A stretch of 64,000 nucleotides of DNA from positions 1,564,501 through 1,628,500 of the forward strand of contig NZ_CP040749.1 of NCBI RefSeq assembly GCF_006065315.1, read 5' to 3'. The position numbers were made by a program, and so were the translations under genes. The DNA is from Aureibaculum algae (GTDB lineage: Bacteria; Bacteroidota; Bacteroidia; Flavobacteriales; Flavobacteriaceae). How positions within the stretch are numbered: the stretch's first letter is position 1; every line of letters starts with the position of its first letter. The notes beneath the pieces were generated by a model. It had not been told where the DNA came from. It did not search any database and was given only the letters and a program-made list of their open reading frames with translations. This document shows, piece by piece, positions 17,381 through 26,637 of this stretch.

Positions 17381-18151
17381 TTAAGAAAATAACTTTTCCA
17401 TTTTTTGTTTTTCTTCAGCTGCTAATTGAGCATCTACTAAAATTCTACCACTATGTTCGTCAGTAGTAATTTTTTTACGTGTTGCAATTTCTACAATTTG
17501 CTGAGGTGGTATTGTAAAGAAAGATCCACCAGAAGCACCTCTTTCAACAGCTACCACTGCTAAACCATTTTTTACATTGGTTCTAATTCTTTTATATGCA
17601 TTTAAAAGACGTTCATCTATCATTGCACTATATTCAGCAAATTTTTTGCCCAACATTTTCTCTTCTTTTTCGGTTTCAGCTAAAATAGCATCCAACTCAC
17701 CTTTTTTATGCTTTAAGTGTGTGTTCTTATCTTTTAATTTTTCTTTAGCACCATCAATAATTACATTCTTGTGCTCAATTTTTACAGAAAATTCTTTAAT
17801 GTGTTTTTCAGCTAATTCAATTTCAAGTTCTTGAAATTCAATTTCTTTACTGATTGAGTCAAACTCTCTGTTATTTCTAACATTTTTTTGCTGCGTAGTA
17901 TATTTTTTAATAGCAGTCTTAGCTTCTTCAATCGTATTTTTTCTATTTTTAATACTTGTCTCCAAATTTTCAATATCATTATTGAAATTTGTTAACCTCG
18001 TATTTAAACCTTCAATTTCATCTTCTAAATCTTCAACTTCTAATGGTAATTCACCACGAGTGTTCTTAATTTCATCAATTCTAGAATCAATCAATTGTAG
18101 ATCGTATAAAGCTCTTAATTTATCTTCTGCTGTTAATTCTTTTTTTGCCAT
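17381..18151 (-). CDS. Coiled-coil protein of the C4 zinc-ribbon family, cysteines lost
   Basis: 256 aa from ATG at 18151 (MAKKELTAEDKLRALYDLQ); an upstream extension overlapping the Nif3 gene is unlikely. Residues ~10-180 form a long antiparallel coiled coil. The C-terminal region aligns by eye with the zinc-ribbon module (GASGGSFFTIPPQQIVEIAT, then KKITTDEHSGRILVD), but the four Cys positions are Ser/Gly/other, so no zinc site remains. Family members are thought to act in RNA or envelope processes, without firm function. It lies 4 bp behind the Nif3 gene, with which it is conserved as a pair in Bacteroidota as I recall. Confidence 0.88.
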   Translation of the reverse strand: MAKKELTAEDKLRALYDLQLIDSRIDEIKNTRGELPLEVEDLEDEIEGLNTRLTNFNNDIENLETSIKNRKNTIEEAKTAIKKYTTQQKNVRNNREFDSISKEIEFQELEIELAEKHIKEFSVKIEHKNVIIDGAKEKLKDKNTHLKHKKGELDAILAETEKEEKMLGKKFAEYSAMIDERLLNAYKRIRTNVKNGLAVVAVERGASGGSFFTIPPQQIVEIATRKKITTDEHSGRILVDAQLAAEEKQKMEKLFS

Positions 18152-18155
18152 TTGT

Positions 18156-19250
18156 TTATATGTAATTGATAGGATTTGTATTTGTTCCTGATAAAACGAC
18201 TGCAAAATTACGGAATTTTTTTGTAAGATAATCTACCAAAAGATTTTTTGTGAACTGTTCACTCTCATAATGTCCAATGTCGGCTAAAATTATCTGATTT
18301 TCAGCCTTGTAAAAATCGTGATACTTAAAGTCTGCCGAAACGTATATGTCTGCACCAGAGTGTTTTGCGGCATCAATAGCGAAACTGCCAGATCCACCCA
18401 AAACGGCTACTTTTTTTATGGGTTTATTTAATAGACGTGAATGTCTAATTGCCTTTAAATTAAAGTTTTCTTTTAATAGAGATAAAAAGTCGGCTTCATT
18501 CATAGCTTCTGAAAGCTCACCTACCATACCCATACCAATATGTTGATGGCTATTATCTGTAGTAATAATATCATAGGCTACTTCTTCGTAAGGGTGTGTA
18601 TTTAAAAGTGCTTTTAAAACAGCACTTTCTAGGTGTTTTTCAAAAATAACGCCAATAAACGTTTCTTTTTCTTGCTGTAAAATACCTTTTTTACCAATAA
18701 CAGGGTTTGAATTTTCATTTCCTTTATAGGTTCCTAATCCACGAATGTTATAACTGCAATTTGTATAATTACCAATAGCTCCTGCACCAGCATCAAATAG
18801 GGCTCTACGTACTCTGTCAGCGACCTGATCAGGAACATACGTTGTTAATTTTTTTATGAATCCCGACTTTGGAAGTAAAATTTTAGTCTTTGTTAAATTC
18901 AATTTTTTAGCCATCATTGCAGAAACTCCTTTAACGGAATTGTCTAATGCTGTATGCATGCTATAAATAGCGATATCATTTTTTATGGCTTTTACTACAA
19001 CACGTTCAACATAATTATTACCATTTATTTTTTTTAAACCCGAAAAAATAATAGGATGGAAGCTTACAATAAGATTACATTTCTTTGCGATAGCCTCATC
19101 AACCACAGTTTCTAACGTATCTAGTGTAACCAATATACCAGTTACCTCCGTTTGATAATTACCTACTAATAGACCTACATTATCAAAATCTTCGGCATAC
19201 TGCAGTGGTGCAATTTCTTCGAGTGAATTGGTAATTTCTTTTATGGTCAT
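18156..19250 (-). CDS. Nif3-like dinuclear metal-centre protein
   Basis: 364 aa from ATG at 19250 (an in-frame TTG two codons earlier is less likely). Nif3/YqfO proteins form hexamers with a dinuclear metal site. The ligands are visible in SFHPIIFSG (~residue 65), SMHTALDN (~100) and the C-terminal GHYESEQ (~330). The middle insert (~130-230, with VPDQVADRVRRALFDAGAGA and HPYEEVAYD) is the PII-like domain of the longer family form. It has been linked to GTP cyclohydrolase-like activity, but cellular function is unsettled. Confidence 0.93.
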   Translation of the reverse strand: MTIKEITNSLEEIAPLQYAEDFDNVGLLVGNYQTEVTGILVTLDTLETVVDEAIAKKCNLIVSFHPIIFSGLKKINGNNYVERVVVKAIKNDIAIYSMHTALDNSVKGVSAMMAKKLNLTKTKILLPKSGFIKKLTTYVPDQVADRVRRALFDAGAGAIGNYTNCSYNIRGLGTYKGNENSNPVIGKKGILQQEKETFIGVIFEKHLESAVLKALLNTHPYEEVAYDIITTDNSHQHIGMGMVGELSEAMNEADFLSLLKENFNLKAIRHSRLLNKPIKKVAVLGGSGSFAIDAAKHSGADIYVSADFKYHDFYKAENQIILADIGHYESEQFTKNLLVDYLTKKFRNFAVVLSGTNTNPINYI

Positions 19251-19506
19251 ATTCAAAAGTATTTCTAGAGATTAGTTGAAAGTCAAAGTTACTAAATAAT
19301 GATGAAGAAATAATACTGTTGCGTTATGAAGAGATAAAGTAGTTGTCAGGAAAATTTGAATGTTTGATTTAAGATGCATCAATTTGTTTTTTACTGATGA
19401 CCTTTCAGGTTCAGGGTTGGTGAAGTTTTGAATCTTTATAAATACGTACAAAATGCGTATATTATTTTTCACTAATTTAGTGTTTCTAATTTTACGAACC
19501 TTCCAG

Positions 19507-22500
19507 ATGAAAAATTTACACCAATTAAGTTTGTTTTTAACCGTTGTTTTGGGTGCTGTATTAAGCAGTTATGCCCAACAAACAAAACTAATGACCTATC
19601 CCGCTTTAAGCGATAATCATATTGCTTTCGTCTATGCGGAAGACTTATGGGTGGCTAACAGAGATGGTTCTGAGCCGAGAAGATTAACAATTGATCATGG
19701 TATTGAGTCTAATCCTGTTTTTTCACCTGATGGAACTATGATTGCTTTTAATGCCGAATATGATGGCAATAGCGATGTTTTTATAGTTCCAGCAAAGGGG
19801 GGTGTTCCTAAAAGGTTGACATATCATCCATATAGGGAGTTGGTCAGAGATTTTACACCAGATGGTAAAAATGTGTTGTTTATCTCACAACGAAATACCC
19901 ATACCAACCGTTTTGCACAGTTATATACAATTCCAATTGATGGTGGTCAGGTTGAACAGTTGCCTATACCAACAGCTTATCATGCCTCTTATTCTGATGA
20001 TGGTAAGTCGATTGCATATACACCATTATCTGAGGCGTTTACGCAATGGAAGCATTACCGTGGTGGAAGAGTTTCTAGAATTTGGCTTTACGATACGGCT
20101 AGCCATAAGGTAGAAGAAATTGCAAAACCTGAAGGAGGAAGCAATGATACTAAACCACAATGGATGGATAATGTGGTGTATTTTAAAAGTGATAGAAATG
20201 GTGAATTCAACTTGTATAGTTACCAAACAGCTACTAAAGAAATTAAACAATTAACAGACTATAAAGATTTTCCGGTTTTGGATATTAATGCTCACAATGG
20301 AGCCGTTATTTTTGAACAAGCGGGATTATTACATATTTATGATGTCAGTTCAGATAAAGTAAATACACTAACTATAAATATTTCAACAGATTTATTAGAA
20401 TTACGACCTCGTTTTGTTTCTGGGAGCGATTATATGCGGTCTTTATCAATTTCGCCTTCTGGGGCACGAGTGGTTGCCGATTTTAGAGGTGAAATTGTTA
20501 CGGTACCTGCAAATAAAGGAGATGTTAAAAACTTGACGAACTCGGCAGGAACGCATGAGAAATTCCCGGAATGGTCACCTAATGGGAAGTTTATCGCTTA
20601 TTTTTCTGATGATTCTGGTGAGTATGGCCTACATATTCAAAACATAAAAACGAATGCAATAACCAAAATTTCATTAAGTGGTACTGGGTTTTATGCTAAT
20701 ATTCATTGGTCTCCAGATAGTGAGAAATTGTGTTTTATAGACAATGGTAGGAATTTATATGTAGCAGAAATTTCTAATAAAAAAGTGGTTAAAATTGCCC
20801 AAGACGATAGGTTTGTGCCTGGCGATTTGCGTGAGCTTTTTGGCAGTTGGTCACATGATTCTAATTGGGTTGCCTATACCAAGATTATTGAAACGAGCTT
20901 TGAACAGGCCTTTTTGTATTCTACAGAAGCCAATAAATCGTATGCTGTGTCTGATGGACTTTCAAGTGTGTCAGAACCAATCTTTGATCCGAGTGGTAAG
21001 TATTTATATATGTTAGCTTCTACAGATGCTGGTCCCGTTGTTAATTGGTTTGATCAGTCTAACATAGATATGGAAATGAACTATTCTATTTATTTGGTCA
21101 CACTTCAAAAGGAAGTTGTTTCACCATTGGCAAAAGAAAATGACGTTGAAGAAATAGCAGTGGCAGTAGAAGAGGAAAGCACAAAGGGTAAAGATAAAAA
21201 AGGTAAAAAAGAAAAAGAAGCGAAGCCCGTTTTAAAAATTGACTGGGAAGGATTACAACAACGCATCATTAGTTTGCCAATTGGTAAAGGATATTATTAC
21301 AACCTGCAATCGCCAACTGAAGGAGAATTGTATTATGTGGCTTCCTCGTATCATTCCGACAAGTCTACCTTACAAAAATTTGATTTTAAAGACAGAGCAT
21401 CAAAAGAATTATTTGAAGCGGGAGATTTTCAGATTTCCGCCAATGGCAAAAAAATGCTGTATCAAAATAAAGGGGCATGGTTTGTAGCAGATATTGGTGA
21501 AAAAGCGAAAGAAGCTCCTGTTAATTTTGGAGCCATAAGTGTAAAGATAAATCCCAAAGAAGAATGGAATAATATTTTTAACGAAGCTTGGCGTGTAAAC
21601 CGTGATTATTTTTATGACCCAAATATGCATGGGGCGGACTGGAATGCCATGAAAGAAAAGTATAAACCATTTATAGAATATGCGAGCACCAAAGGAGATG
21701 TATATCGTGTTATGGAATGGATGTTTAGTGAAATTGCAGTCGGGCATCATCGATTTTCAAGTAGAGGAGACCATTTGAATAGTTCTGAACGGATTCAAGG
21801 AGGACTGTTAGGAGCCGATTATCAAATTAGCAATAATAGATATCAAATAAAAAAAATATATGGAGGTTTAAACTGGACACCTGATTTACGTTCACCTTTA
21901 ACAGAGCCGGGTATAAATGTTGAAGAAGGCGACTATATCATTGCAGTAAATGGAAAAAATATTACGGCCGATGCTAATTTTTATAGCTTTTTTGAAAATA
22001 CAGCGAATAAAATCACAGAGCTAACTATTAGTAAAACGGCTAATGGATCCAATGCAAGAGTTGTGAATGTTACACCTATCGCATATGACCTTGATTTACG
22101 CAATAGAGAATGGGTGGAAGGCAATATTAAAAAAGTAGATAAAGCAACGAATGGTCAAGTAGCTTATGTATATGTACCGAATACGGCAGGTGCAGGTCAT
22201 GAGTATTTTAAACGTTACTTTTTTCCTCAAGCAACAAAGAAGGCTATTATTATTGATGAGCGTTACAATGGTGGAGGTTCTTTAGCCGATTATTATATCG
22301 ATATTTTAAAGCGTCCGGAACAAGCTTATTGGAATTTTAGATATGGTAAAGATTTAAAATCGCCAAGTGCTTCTATTCAAGGTCCAAAAGTGATGATTAC
22401 AGATGAGACAGCAGGTTCAGGTGGTGATTATTTACCTTGGATGTTTAGAAAATTTAAGTTGGGTACCATTGTAGGAAAACGTACTTGGGGCGGTTTAGTT

Positions 22501-22758
22501 GGAGTATTGGGTTATCCTGAGTTTATTGATGGAGGTATTGTTACAGCTCCTAATGTTGCTTTTTATACAAAAGACGGGTTTAGAGTTGAAAATGAAGGTG
22601 TAGCACCAGATATTGAAGTAGAACAATTACCAGAGTTAATCGTAAAGGGTCATGATCCTCAATTAGAAAAAGCCATTGAGGTTGCGTTAGAACAATTAAA
22701 GCAAAATCCACCCAAAGAAATGCAAACACCAGCGTATCCAAATAAGGTGAAGAATTAA
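19507..22758 (+). CDS. Tricorn-like S41 peptidase, periplasmic
   Basis: 1083 aa from ATG at 19507 (MKNLHQLSLFLTVVLGAVLS signal peptide); an ATG 54 nt upstream would give an atypical leader. Residues ~30-560 are WD40/TolB-like propeller repeats (SNPVFSPDGTMIAFNAEYDG, FPEWSPNGKFIAYFSDDSG, IHWSPDSEKLCFID). A Lys/Glu-rich linker near 575-590 follows. The C-terminal half carries a Tricorn C1-type domain, a PDZ domain (NVEEGDYIIAVNGK) and the S41 core with nucleophile in ETAGSGGDYLPW. It is expected to degrade peptides in the periplasm. Confidence 0.92.
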   Translation: MKNLHQLSLFLTVVLGAVLSSYAQQTKLMTYPALSDNHIAFVYAEDLWVANRDGSEPRRLTIDHGIESNPVFSPDGTMIAFNAEYDGNSDVFIVPAKGGVPKRLTYHPYRELVRDFTPDGKNVLFISQRNTHTNRFAQLYTIPIDGGQVEQLPIPTAYHASYSDDGKSIAYTPLSEAFTQWKHYRGGRVSRIWLYDTASHKVEEIAKPEGGSNDTKPQWMDNVVYFKSDRNGEFNLYSYQTATKEIKQLTDYKDFPVLDINAHNGAVIFEQAGLLHIYDVSSDKVNTLTINISTDLLELRPRFVSGSDYMRSLSISPSGARVVADFRGEIVTVPANKGDVKNLTNSAGTHEKFPEWSPNGKFIAYFSDDSGEYGLHIQNIKTNAITKISLSGTGFYANIHWSPDSEKLCFIDNGRNLYVAEISNKKVVKIAQDDRFVPGDLRELFGSWSHDSNWVAYTKIIETSFEQAFLYSTEANKSYAVSDGLSSVSEPIFDPSGKYLYMLASTDAGPVVNWFDQSNIDMEMNYSIYLVTLQKEVVSPLAKENDVEEIAVAVEEESTKGKDKKGKKEKEAKPVLKIDWEGLQQRIISLPIGKGYYYNLQSPTEGELYYVASSYHSDKSTLQKFDFKDRASKELFEAGDFQISANGKKMLYQNKGAWFVADIGEKAKEAPVNFGAISVKINPKEEWNNIFNEAWRVNRDYFYDPNMHGADWNAMKEKYKPFIEYASTKGDVYRVMEWMFSEIAVGHHRFSSRGDHLNSSERIQGGLLGADYQISNNRYQIKKIYGGLNWTPDLRSPLTEPGINVEEGDYIIAVNGKNITADANFYSFFENTANKITELTISKTANGSNARVVNVTPIAYDLDLRNREWVEGNIKKVDKATNGQVAYVYVPNTAGAGHEYFKRYFFPQATKKAIIIDERYNGGGSLADYYIDILKRPEQAYWNFRYGKDLKSPSASIQGPKVMITDETAGSGGDYLPWMFRKFKLGTIVGKRTWGGLVGVLGYPEFIDGGIVTAPNVAFYTKDGFRVENEGVAPDIEVEQLPELIVKGHDPQLEKAIEVALEQLKQNPPKEMQTPAYPNKVKN

Positions 22759-22880
22759 GTGAAATCCAGATATATTTATGGAACCATATGTTAGTAAAGT
22801 AATTAATTATATAAAGGTTCATATATCGAAGATATTTTTAGAGATAGGATTTAAAAATAATTAAATTCGAATAAATTAAA

Positions 22881-24023
22881 ATGAGCAGATCAAACAAAAT
22901 CTTTATAAATACCTTACTATTATTTATCATTTCAAATTCTTGGGGGCAAATAACGACAGATAAAGAAGTAGATAATACACAGCAAAATATAAATTTAAAC
23001 TATCTCTTTAAAAGCGATTCAGAAGACTATAAGTGTTTTAGAATTCCTGCAATAGTGACCACAAAAGTAGGAACTTTATTAGCTTTTGCTGAAGCCAGGA
23101 AAAAAGGCTGTTCTGATACAGGAAACATTGATTTGGTCATGAAAAGGTCTGAAGATAATGGACAAACATGGAGCAACTTAATGGTAATTTGGGATGATGG
23201 CAATAATGTTTGTGGAAATCCGGCTCCAGTAGTTGATAAAATGACAGGAGCTGTACATTTATTATCAACATGGAATCTTGGTGAAGACCATGAGCGTGAA
23301 ATAATTGCAGGAAAAAGTAAGGATACTAGACGTATTTTTTCTTTCAATTCTATTGATGATGGCAAAAGCTGGTCGATGCCAAAAGAGATTACAAAATCGG
23401 TTAAAAAGCAAGACTGGACGTGGTATGCCACAGGACCAGTTCACGGGATTCAGCTAGAGTATGGAAAAAATAAAGGCAGACTGATAATTCCGAGTGACCA
23501 TATTGAGGGAGGATCAAAGAAATACTACTCTCATATTATCTATTCAGATGATCATGGTATGACGTGGCAATTGGGAGGGCGTACTAATCAAGATCAAGTA
23601 AACGAGTGTACTGTGGTTGAGTTATCTGATGGTAATTTGATGCTTAATATGCGGAATTATGATCGTACACAAAAAGCCAGAAAAATTGCAATTAGTAAGG
23701 ATGGGGGAGCTTCATGGGAAGATATATATTGAGACAATTACTTAATAGAACCTATTTGCCAAGCAAGCCTTTTAAAAGTATCAAAAAAAAAGGAGTCAAA
23801 TCTCTATTTTTTAAATCCTGCTAACGAAAACAAACGTGAGAATATGACTCTTAAAATGAGTCGAGATAATGGAGAAACTTGGTCAGTTGTTAAAACAATA
23901 TTTTTGGGAGCCTCAGCATACTCAGATTTAACATTATTATTTAATGGAAACTTAGGTTTGTTTTATGAAGCTGGGAATGAAAGTCCTTATGAAGGAATAA
24001 TATTTGAGGTTGTAAAATTATAA
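22881..24023 (+). pseudogene. Exo-alpha-sialidase, interrupted by one in-frame TGA
   Basis: A signal peptide (MSRSNKIFINTLLLFIISNS) is followed by a BNR sialidase: the arginine motif CFRIPAI (~residue 53) and Asp boxes SEDNGQTWS, SIDDGKSWS, SDDHGMTWQ, SKDGGASWE. A TGA at 23730-23732 stops the frame after 283 residues. The same frame then continues for 96 sense codons to TAA at 24023 and encodes the expected end: PICQASLLKV, a fifth Asp box SRDNGETWS, and SAYSDLTLLF with a likely catalytic Tyr. One TGG-to-TGA change (Trp to stop) would explain it. The 283-residue product lacks active-site residues. Confidence 0.85.
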
Positions 24024-24059
24024 CTATTAATAGAATAGTTTCTATTTGTTTCAATTAAT

Positions 24060-24836
24060 TTATTTGAAATAAATTTTAGACTTCTCCCAATACACATCCA
24101 TTTCTGCCAAGGTCATGTCAGAAAGTGCTTTACCTTCCTTTTTCGCAGCTTTTTCGAGGAATTGAAAACGATTGATAAATTTTTTATTGGTTTTTTCTAA
24201 GGCATTTTCAGGATTCACTTTTATAAATCGAGCATAGTTTATGAGCGAAAAAAGTACATCACCAAATTCACTTTCAATGTTTTCGGTATTTCCTTTTTCT
24301 ATTTCGGCTTCCAATTCAAAAATTTCTTCTTTTACCTTGTCAAATACCTGATGAGGTTCTTCCCAATCAAAACCAACACCCGCTACTTTTTCCTGAATTC
24401 TACTTGCTTTGACCAATGCGGGTAAACTTTTTGGCACACCTTCTAAGACGCTCGTTTTACCTTCTTTAAGTTTAAGTTTTTCCCAATTTTGTTTTACTTC
24501 TTCTTCATCTTTTACCTCAACATCTCCATAGATATGTGGATGTCTGTGAATCAATTTATCAGAAATGCTATTGGCAACATCAGCAATATCAAATGCGTTG
24601 GTTTCTGAACCAATTTTTGCATAAAAAACAATGTGCAATAACAAGTCGCCCAATTCTTTTTTAACTTCCACAAGGTCGTTATCAAGTATAGCATCACCCA
24701 ACTCGTAGGTTTCTTCAATAGTAAGATGCCTTAGAGATTCTAGGGTTTGTTTTTTGTCCCAAGGACATTTTTCTCGCAACTCATCCATTATATCTAATAG
24801 ACGGTTAAAAGCTGCTAAATGTTCTTTTCTAGACAA
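24060..24836 (-). CDS. mazG: Nucleoside triphosphate pyrophosphohydrolase MazG
   Basis: 258 aa. It hydrolyses NTPs to NMP and pyrophosphate. The start is TTG at 24836: a stop lies four codons upstream, no ATG is available, and the conserved N-terminus (AAFNRLLDIMDELREKCPWD) begins right after it. The metal-binding motif EETYE, then KKELGDLLLH, is visible at ~37-70 and a second, weaker MazG half at ~165-220 (VKEEIFELEAEIEK, EFGDVLFSLINYARF). It belongs to the ruvX-def-DUF5606 direction but is split from it by 186 bp holding a palindromic repeat. Confidence 0.95.
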   Translation of the reverse strand: MSRKEHLAAFNRLLDIMDELREKCPWDKKQTLESLRHLTIEETYELGDAILDNDLVEVKKELGDLLLHIVFYAKIGSETNAFDIADVANSISDKLIHRHPHIYGDVEVKDEEEVKQNWEKLKLKEGKTSVLEGVPKSLPALVKASRIQEKVAGVGFDWEEPHQVFDKVKEEIFELEAEIEKGNTENIESEFGDVLFSLINYARFIKVNPENALEKTNKKFINRFQFLEKAAKKEGKALSDMTLAEMDVYWEKSKIYFK

Positions 24837-24890
24837 AATTTTAGGGTATTAAGTTATTGCGTTTTAGTGGCCTTCATTTAATAATTTTAT

Positions 24891-24976
24891 TGTCATTCAG
24901 AAGTACGAGGAATCTTTTAATCGCAAGTTTTGATTAAAAAGATTCTTCATTCCGTTACACTACATTCAGAATGACA
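24891..24976. repeat. Palindromic MITE-like element (86 bp)
   Basis: The outer arms are tgtcattcagaag and its near-inverse ttcagaatgaca. Inner arms ggaatctttt and aaaagattcttcattcc pair across a short centre (aatcgcaagttttgatt). Text of this type (gtcattcagaa...gaatctttt) is familiar as a dispersed intergenic repeat of flavobacteria; that is from memory. It lies between the DUF5606 gene and mazG. Confidence 0.7.
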
Positions 24977-25022
24977 TGTTAATTAATACTTGTGAGCGAT
25001 GATTGCCAACTGCTACTGAAAA

Positions 25023-25439
25023 CTATTCTTCCTCATCATTACTATCCTCTTTAATAGAAGAGAAATCAAATTTGTTAGTAGCGAGTACATTGTACCATTG
25101 TACCACTTTTTTTATGTTAGAGGCATATACTCTTTCCTCATCATAGTTAGGAAGTACTTCGCTAAAAAATGATTTTAATTTATCGTTACTCTCTTTATGG
25201 CTAAGAGCTTCTTCATTACTCAGCTTTTCTGCCATATTTTTAAAAATGATACGCAAAGGCATTTCATCTTCATAGGTGTAAATGGCAATATCATTTAACA
25301 CACTTACATTTTGCATTGCACTTACCGGAATTCTTTTTTTATCAATTAAAGACTGTACTAATAATCCGCCTTTCGTTTGTGATACAATTTCGTATAATCC
25401 TGGTTTGCCAGTAATAGCAACAATTTTCTCTAATGTCAT
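25023..25439 (-). CDS. DUF5606 protein
   Basis: 138 aa. The N-terminal ~70 residues have the DUF5606 pattern (LEKIVAITGKPGLYEIVSQT, then GGLLVQSLIDKKRIPVSA), an SH3-like beta fold by appearance. The C-terminal part is acidic and ends DSNDEEE. No catalytic motif is visible and the role is unknown. It is 6 bp behind def and 8 bp further from ruvX, in an operon order typical of flavobacteria, which hints at a housekeeping role. Confidence 0.9.
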   Translation of the reverse strand: MTLEKIVAITGKPGLYEIVSQTKGGLLVQSLIDKKRIPVSAMQNVSVLNDIAIYTYEDEMPLRIIFKNMAEKLSNEEALSHKESNDKLKSFFSEVLPNYDEERVYASNIKKVVQWYNVLATNKFDFSSIKEDSNDEEE

Positions 25440-25445
25440 ATAATA

Positions 25446-26024
25446 TTATTTTTTAGGAAATTTCATTCGATAATCAACGTCAATATTTCCTTTACTTATG
25501 TTATTTAATTTTTTCTTTAATAATCGTTTTTTTAATGAAGATAACTTATCTGTAAATAAAATACCTTCAATATGGTCGTATTCATGCTGAACAACTCTAG
25601 CCGCTAATCCGTCCAATTGTTCGGTATGTTTTTTAAATTTTTCATCAAAATACTCAATCGTGAGTTTTTCATTTCTAAAAACATCCTCATTAATATTGGG
25701 AATGCTTAAACAGCCTTCACTAAATGCCCATTCATTTCCTTCTTCAGAAGTGATTTTAGCATTTATAAATACTTTACTGAAACTTTTTAGAAAGTCTTGC
25801 TCTTCTTTGCTTAAGTCATCATCATCAGCAAAGGGAGTGGTGTCAACAATAAACAAACGAATGGCTTTACCAATTTGAGGAGCCGCCAAACCTACGCCAC
25901 GAGCATTTTTCATGGTGGCTTTCATGTTCTCAATGAGTTCTTTTAAATTGGGATATTCTTTATCTATTTCTGTTCCTACTTTTCTCAAAACAGGATCTCC
26001 GTATGCAACTATGGGTAATACCAT
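25446..26024 (-). CDS. def: Peptide deformylase
   Basis: 192 aa. It removes the formyl group from the N-terminal methionine of nascent proteins. All three signature motifs are present: GVGLAAPQIG (~residue 43), EGCLSIP (~105) with the metal-binding Cys, and QHEYDHIEGILF (~147) with both His ligands and the catalytic Glu in the usual HExxH-type position. Length is normal. The start ATG at 26024 is 8 bp from the ruvX stop, so they are co-transcribed. Confidence 0.97.
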   Translation of the reverse strand: MVLPIVAYGDPVLRKVGTEIDKEYPNLKELIENMKATMKNARGVGLAAPQIGKAIRLFIVDTTPFADDDDLSKEEQDFLKSFSKVFINAKITSEEGNEWAFSEGCLSIPNINEDVFRNEKLTIEYFDEKFKKHTEQLDGLAARVVQHEYDHIEGILFTDKLSSLKKRLLKKKLNNISKGNIDVDYRMKFPKK

Positions 26025-26032
26025 TTGTAAAT

Positions 26033-26449
26033 TTAATTTTTAAGGTTGTAAAGATACGATTGTAAAATAATTGTCGCACTAATTTCGTCAATTAATGCTT
26101 TATTTTGACGTTGTTTTTTTTTGAGACCACCATCAATCATGGTTTGGAAAGCCATTTTTGAAGTAAAACGCTCATCTACTCTTTTGATCGGTATTGTAGG
26201 ATGCACTTTAGTTAATCTATTGATAAACGGAATGATAAGTGCTTCGCTTTCTGAAACTTCGTTGTTCATTTGTTTGGGTTCACCTACCAAGAAAAGCTCT
26301 ACTTTTTCTTGCTTCAAATAATCGGCTAAAAAGTCAAAAAAATCATGTGTAGCAACGGTTGTAAGTCCAGATGCAATCAATTGCAATTCGTCAGTAACGG
26401 CAACACCTGTTCTTTTTTTACCAAAATCTATTGCTAAAATACGAGCCAT
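26033..26449 (-). CDS. ruvX: RuvX/YqgF, Holliday-junction resolvase-like RNase
   Basis: 138 aa. RNase H-fold protein of the YqgF family, implicated in pre-16S rRNA 5' end processing. Motifs: LAIDFGKKRTGVAVTD at the N-terminus with the first acidic residue, FLVGEPKQMNNE (~residue 73), and KRVDERFTSKMA (~103) with the conserved Asp-Glu-Arg. It heads the ruvX-def-DUF5606 operon and is divergent from dapD. Confidence 0.95.
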   Translation of the reverse strand: MARILAIDFGKKRTGVAVTDELQLIASGLTTVATHDFFDFLADYLKQEKVELFLVGEPKQMNNEVSESEALIIPFINRLTKVHPTIPIKRVDERFTSKMAFQTMIDGGLKKKQRQNKALIDEISATIILQSYLYNLKN

Positions 26450-26525
26450 ATGTGGTTAAATTTTATACAAAAATAGCTTTTATGTTATAAACAACTAAAA
26501 TTATGTCGATTTTAAATGAAGGGTT

Positions 26526-26533
26526 TATATTTG
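26526..26533 (+). promoter_or_regulatory. Possible -7 element for dapD
   Basis: TATATTTG fits TAnnTTTG and lies 104 nt upstream of the dapD start, implying a long leader. No clear -33 box was seen. Confidence 0.35.
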
Positions 26534-26637
26534 CCTCATCAATAGTAGAATTATTATAGTTATAATGAATTGATGCAATATATCCAGTATATGGCATTTT
26601 GAATGATAACATAAGAATAAACATATAAACATAAAAA

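Noticed and set aside
23730..23732. TGA in the sialidase as a selenocysteine codon
   Set aside because: Bacterial sialidases are not selenoproteins; the position fits Trp, and no SECIS-like stem was evident directly after it.
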